From: DAOUAJ01 sp034433615
GTDB taxonomy: Bacteria > Chloroflexota > Anaerolineae > DUEN01
Assembly (NCBI GenBank): GCA_034433615.1
Contig: DAOUAJ010000314.1
Location: 1 to 13,294, forward strand
DNA length: 13,294 bases
Reading direction: 5' to 3'
The position numbers were made by a program, and so were the translations under genes. The notes below the pieces were generated by a model. The model was given only the letters and a program-made list of their open reading frames with translations, did not search any database and had not been told where the DNA came from. Position 1 is the stretch's first letter. Every line of letters begins with the position of its first letter. Below are positions 12,094 to 13,294 of this stretch, one piece after another.

Positions 12094-13294
12094 ATGAGCG
12101 CCATGCGGGATACCTCTGAGCTACGTACCAATCTGGGGCATTTGCAGGTCGAATCACTCAAAGCCATCGCGCTCTTTGCCGGGGCGATCGGCTACGTCTG
12201 GCTCACCCTGGTGATCTGGCCGGTGACCGGCAGAGACGCTTCGCCAGCAGCCTGGATCGGCAGCGGGTTGTTGACTTTGAGCGCAGCGTGCAGCTATGCG
12301 TTGAAAGATCGGCACTTGAGTCTGGCATCCGCACTGCTCATCGGGGGCACTGTGATCGCCGTCACCTGTGCGCTGTGGGCATTCCGTCTGCCCGGCCTGA
12401 CCTATCTGTTCGTCCTCCCCATCATCTTCGCCAGCGTGCTCCTCAGCCAGGCTGCCATGTTCGCCATTGCCGGTGGGATGCACGTGCTGATCCTGGCCAT
12501 CAATGCTGCTATCCTGCAACGTCCCTTCACCTCTGCAGATGTGCTTCTTCCCTTTGCGACGATCGCCCTGGTCACGCTGGCCTCCTGGCTCTCTGCGCGC
12601 AACCTGTACATCGCGCTGGCGTGGGTGTGGCACGGCTACGAGGCCGCTCGCCAGAATGAACAGATCGCCCGTGAGCGGCAGGGCGAGCTGCGGCGGGCGC
12701 TCAAGGCGTTGGACGAGGCTACTTATCGCCTGGAGCGCGCCAACTACATGCTGACCATCGCCCGCGACCAGGCGGAGGAGGCCCGCCGTCTTAAGCAACA
12801 GTTCGCCCAGACCATCAGCCACGAGCTGCGTACACCGCTCAACCTGATCGTAGGCTTCACCGACTTGATGGCTCAATCGCCTGAGTATTACGGCGGCCCG
12901 CTCTCTCCCGCGTACATGCGTGACCTGAGCATTGTCCATCGCAACGCCTGCCATCTCCAAACCCTGGTCAACGATGTGCTGGATCTGGCGCGCATCGAGG
13001 CGGCGCAGATGAGCCTGGTGCCGGAGGAAACCGATCCGGCGAGCCTGGCGTGTGAGGCCGTGGCCACCGCGCGCAGCCTGGTGGAGGCGCGCGGCCTGAC
13101 CTTGCATATGGAGATCGAGCCCGATCTGCCTCGCCTATGGGTGGACCCCACCCGCATCCGCCAGGTACTGTTCAACCTGCTCAATAATGCCGCTCGCTTC
13201 ACCGAGCGGGGCAGCGTCACCGTGAGCGTGCACCGGCAGGGAGAAGAGGTGGTCTTCGCCGTGGCGGACACCGGGATCGGGATCGCCCCGCAGG
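12094..13294 (+). CDS. Membrane sensor histidine kinase, cut by the window end
   Basis: The first 400 residues of a two-component sensor are visible; the frame stays open to the edge. About six hydrophobic helices lie at 22-43, 53-69, 76-97, 101-118, 119-140 and 149-168, with no large outside domain, so the signal is probably sensed in or at the membrane. A charged helical stretch (about 183-238), likely coiled coil, leads to the HisKA domain with the phosphoryl-accepting H243 in ISHELRTPLN. The HATPase domain begins with the N box FNLLNNAARFT (N361-N365) and reaches the G1 box DTGIGIAPQ (D392 on). The ATG at 12094 has AGGAGG 5 bases upstream. No response regulator is in the window; it may lie to the right or be fused downstream. 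Confidence 0.93.
   Translation, partial: MSAMRDTSELRTNLGHLQVESLKAIALFAGAIGYVWLTLVIWPVTGRDASPAAWIGSGLLTLSAACSYALKDRHLSLASALLIGGTVIAVTCALWAFRLPGLTYLFVLPIIFASVLLSQAAMFAIAGGMHVLILAINAAILQRPFTSADVLLPFATIALVTLASWLSARNLYIALAWVWHGYEAARQNEQIARERQGELRRALKALDEATYRLERANYMLTIARDQAEEARRLKQQFAQTISHELRTPLNLIVGFTDLMAQSPEYYGGPLSPAYMRDLSIVHRNACHLQTLVNDVLDLARIEAAQMSLVPEETDPASLACEAVATARSLVEARGLTLHMEIEPDLPRLWVDPTRIRQVLFNLLNNAARFTERGSVTVSVHRQGEEVVFAVADTGIGIAPQ

Noticed and set aside
11925..12119. Small plus-strand frame of 64-65 codons linking the pRiA4b-like gene and the kinase
   Set aside because: It starts at TTG with a poor ribosome site and overlaps both neighbours; no family match. Kept only as a low-value observation.
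12154..13107. Minus-strand frame of 317 codons opposite the kinase
   Set aside because: The opposite strand carries a clear kinase with H, N and G1 boxes; this frame has an unnatural Gln/Gly/Arg-rich make-up.

Overview
The window looks like a contig piece from a GC-rich bacterium. I would guess Chloroflexota (Anaerolineae-like). The pointers are the Thr-Pro-rich linkers in an exported foldase, the acidic-tailed S18, the mix of ATG, GTG and TTG starts, and a GlnRS/GluRS pair. This placement is inference; there is no rRNA or other taxonomic marker beyond short ribosomal proteins.

Left part (1-3700, leftward genes): a complete insertion sequence (78-2011) of the IS1634/IS4-type DDE group. It has matching 12-16 bp terminal inverted repeats, an intact 533-residue transposase, and a promoter whose -35 box lies inside the terminal repeat. 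Next is about 210 bp of non-coding DNA with overlapping inverted repeats. After that comes a membrane-anchored SurA/PrsA-like parvulin foldase with Thr-Pro-rich insertions.

Middle (3700-5405): the conserved leftward operon rpsF-ssb-rpsR (ribosomal S6, single-strand DNA binding protein, ribosomal S18). It starts from an extended -10 promoter near 4980 and probably ends at a stem-loop at 3622-3656. The 583 bp between rpsF and the divergent DUF362 gene hold a REP-like 20 bp inverted repeat, a ~170 bp imperfect palindromic element, and the two divergent promoters.

Right part (5406-13294, rightward genes): a DUF362 protein overlapping an MFS transporter gene. Then comes glnS-gltX, two aminoacyl-tRNA synthetase genes joined by a 4-base ATGA overlap behind a good promoter. 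They are followed by a pRiA4b ORF-3-like protein with zinc-finger-type motifs at both ends, and a membrane histidine kinase cut by the window edge.

The genes are mostly housekeeping (translation, replication, protein folding) with one mobile element and small repeats. I see no CRISPR array, tRNA, rRNA or phage genes. I do not see a convincing new multi-gene system. The most unusual items are the coupled glnS-gltX operon, the DUF362-MFS pair, the zinc-flanked pRiA4b protein beside a sensor kinase, and the palindromic elements in the 4.9-5.4 kb spacer.
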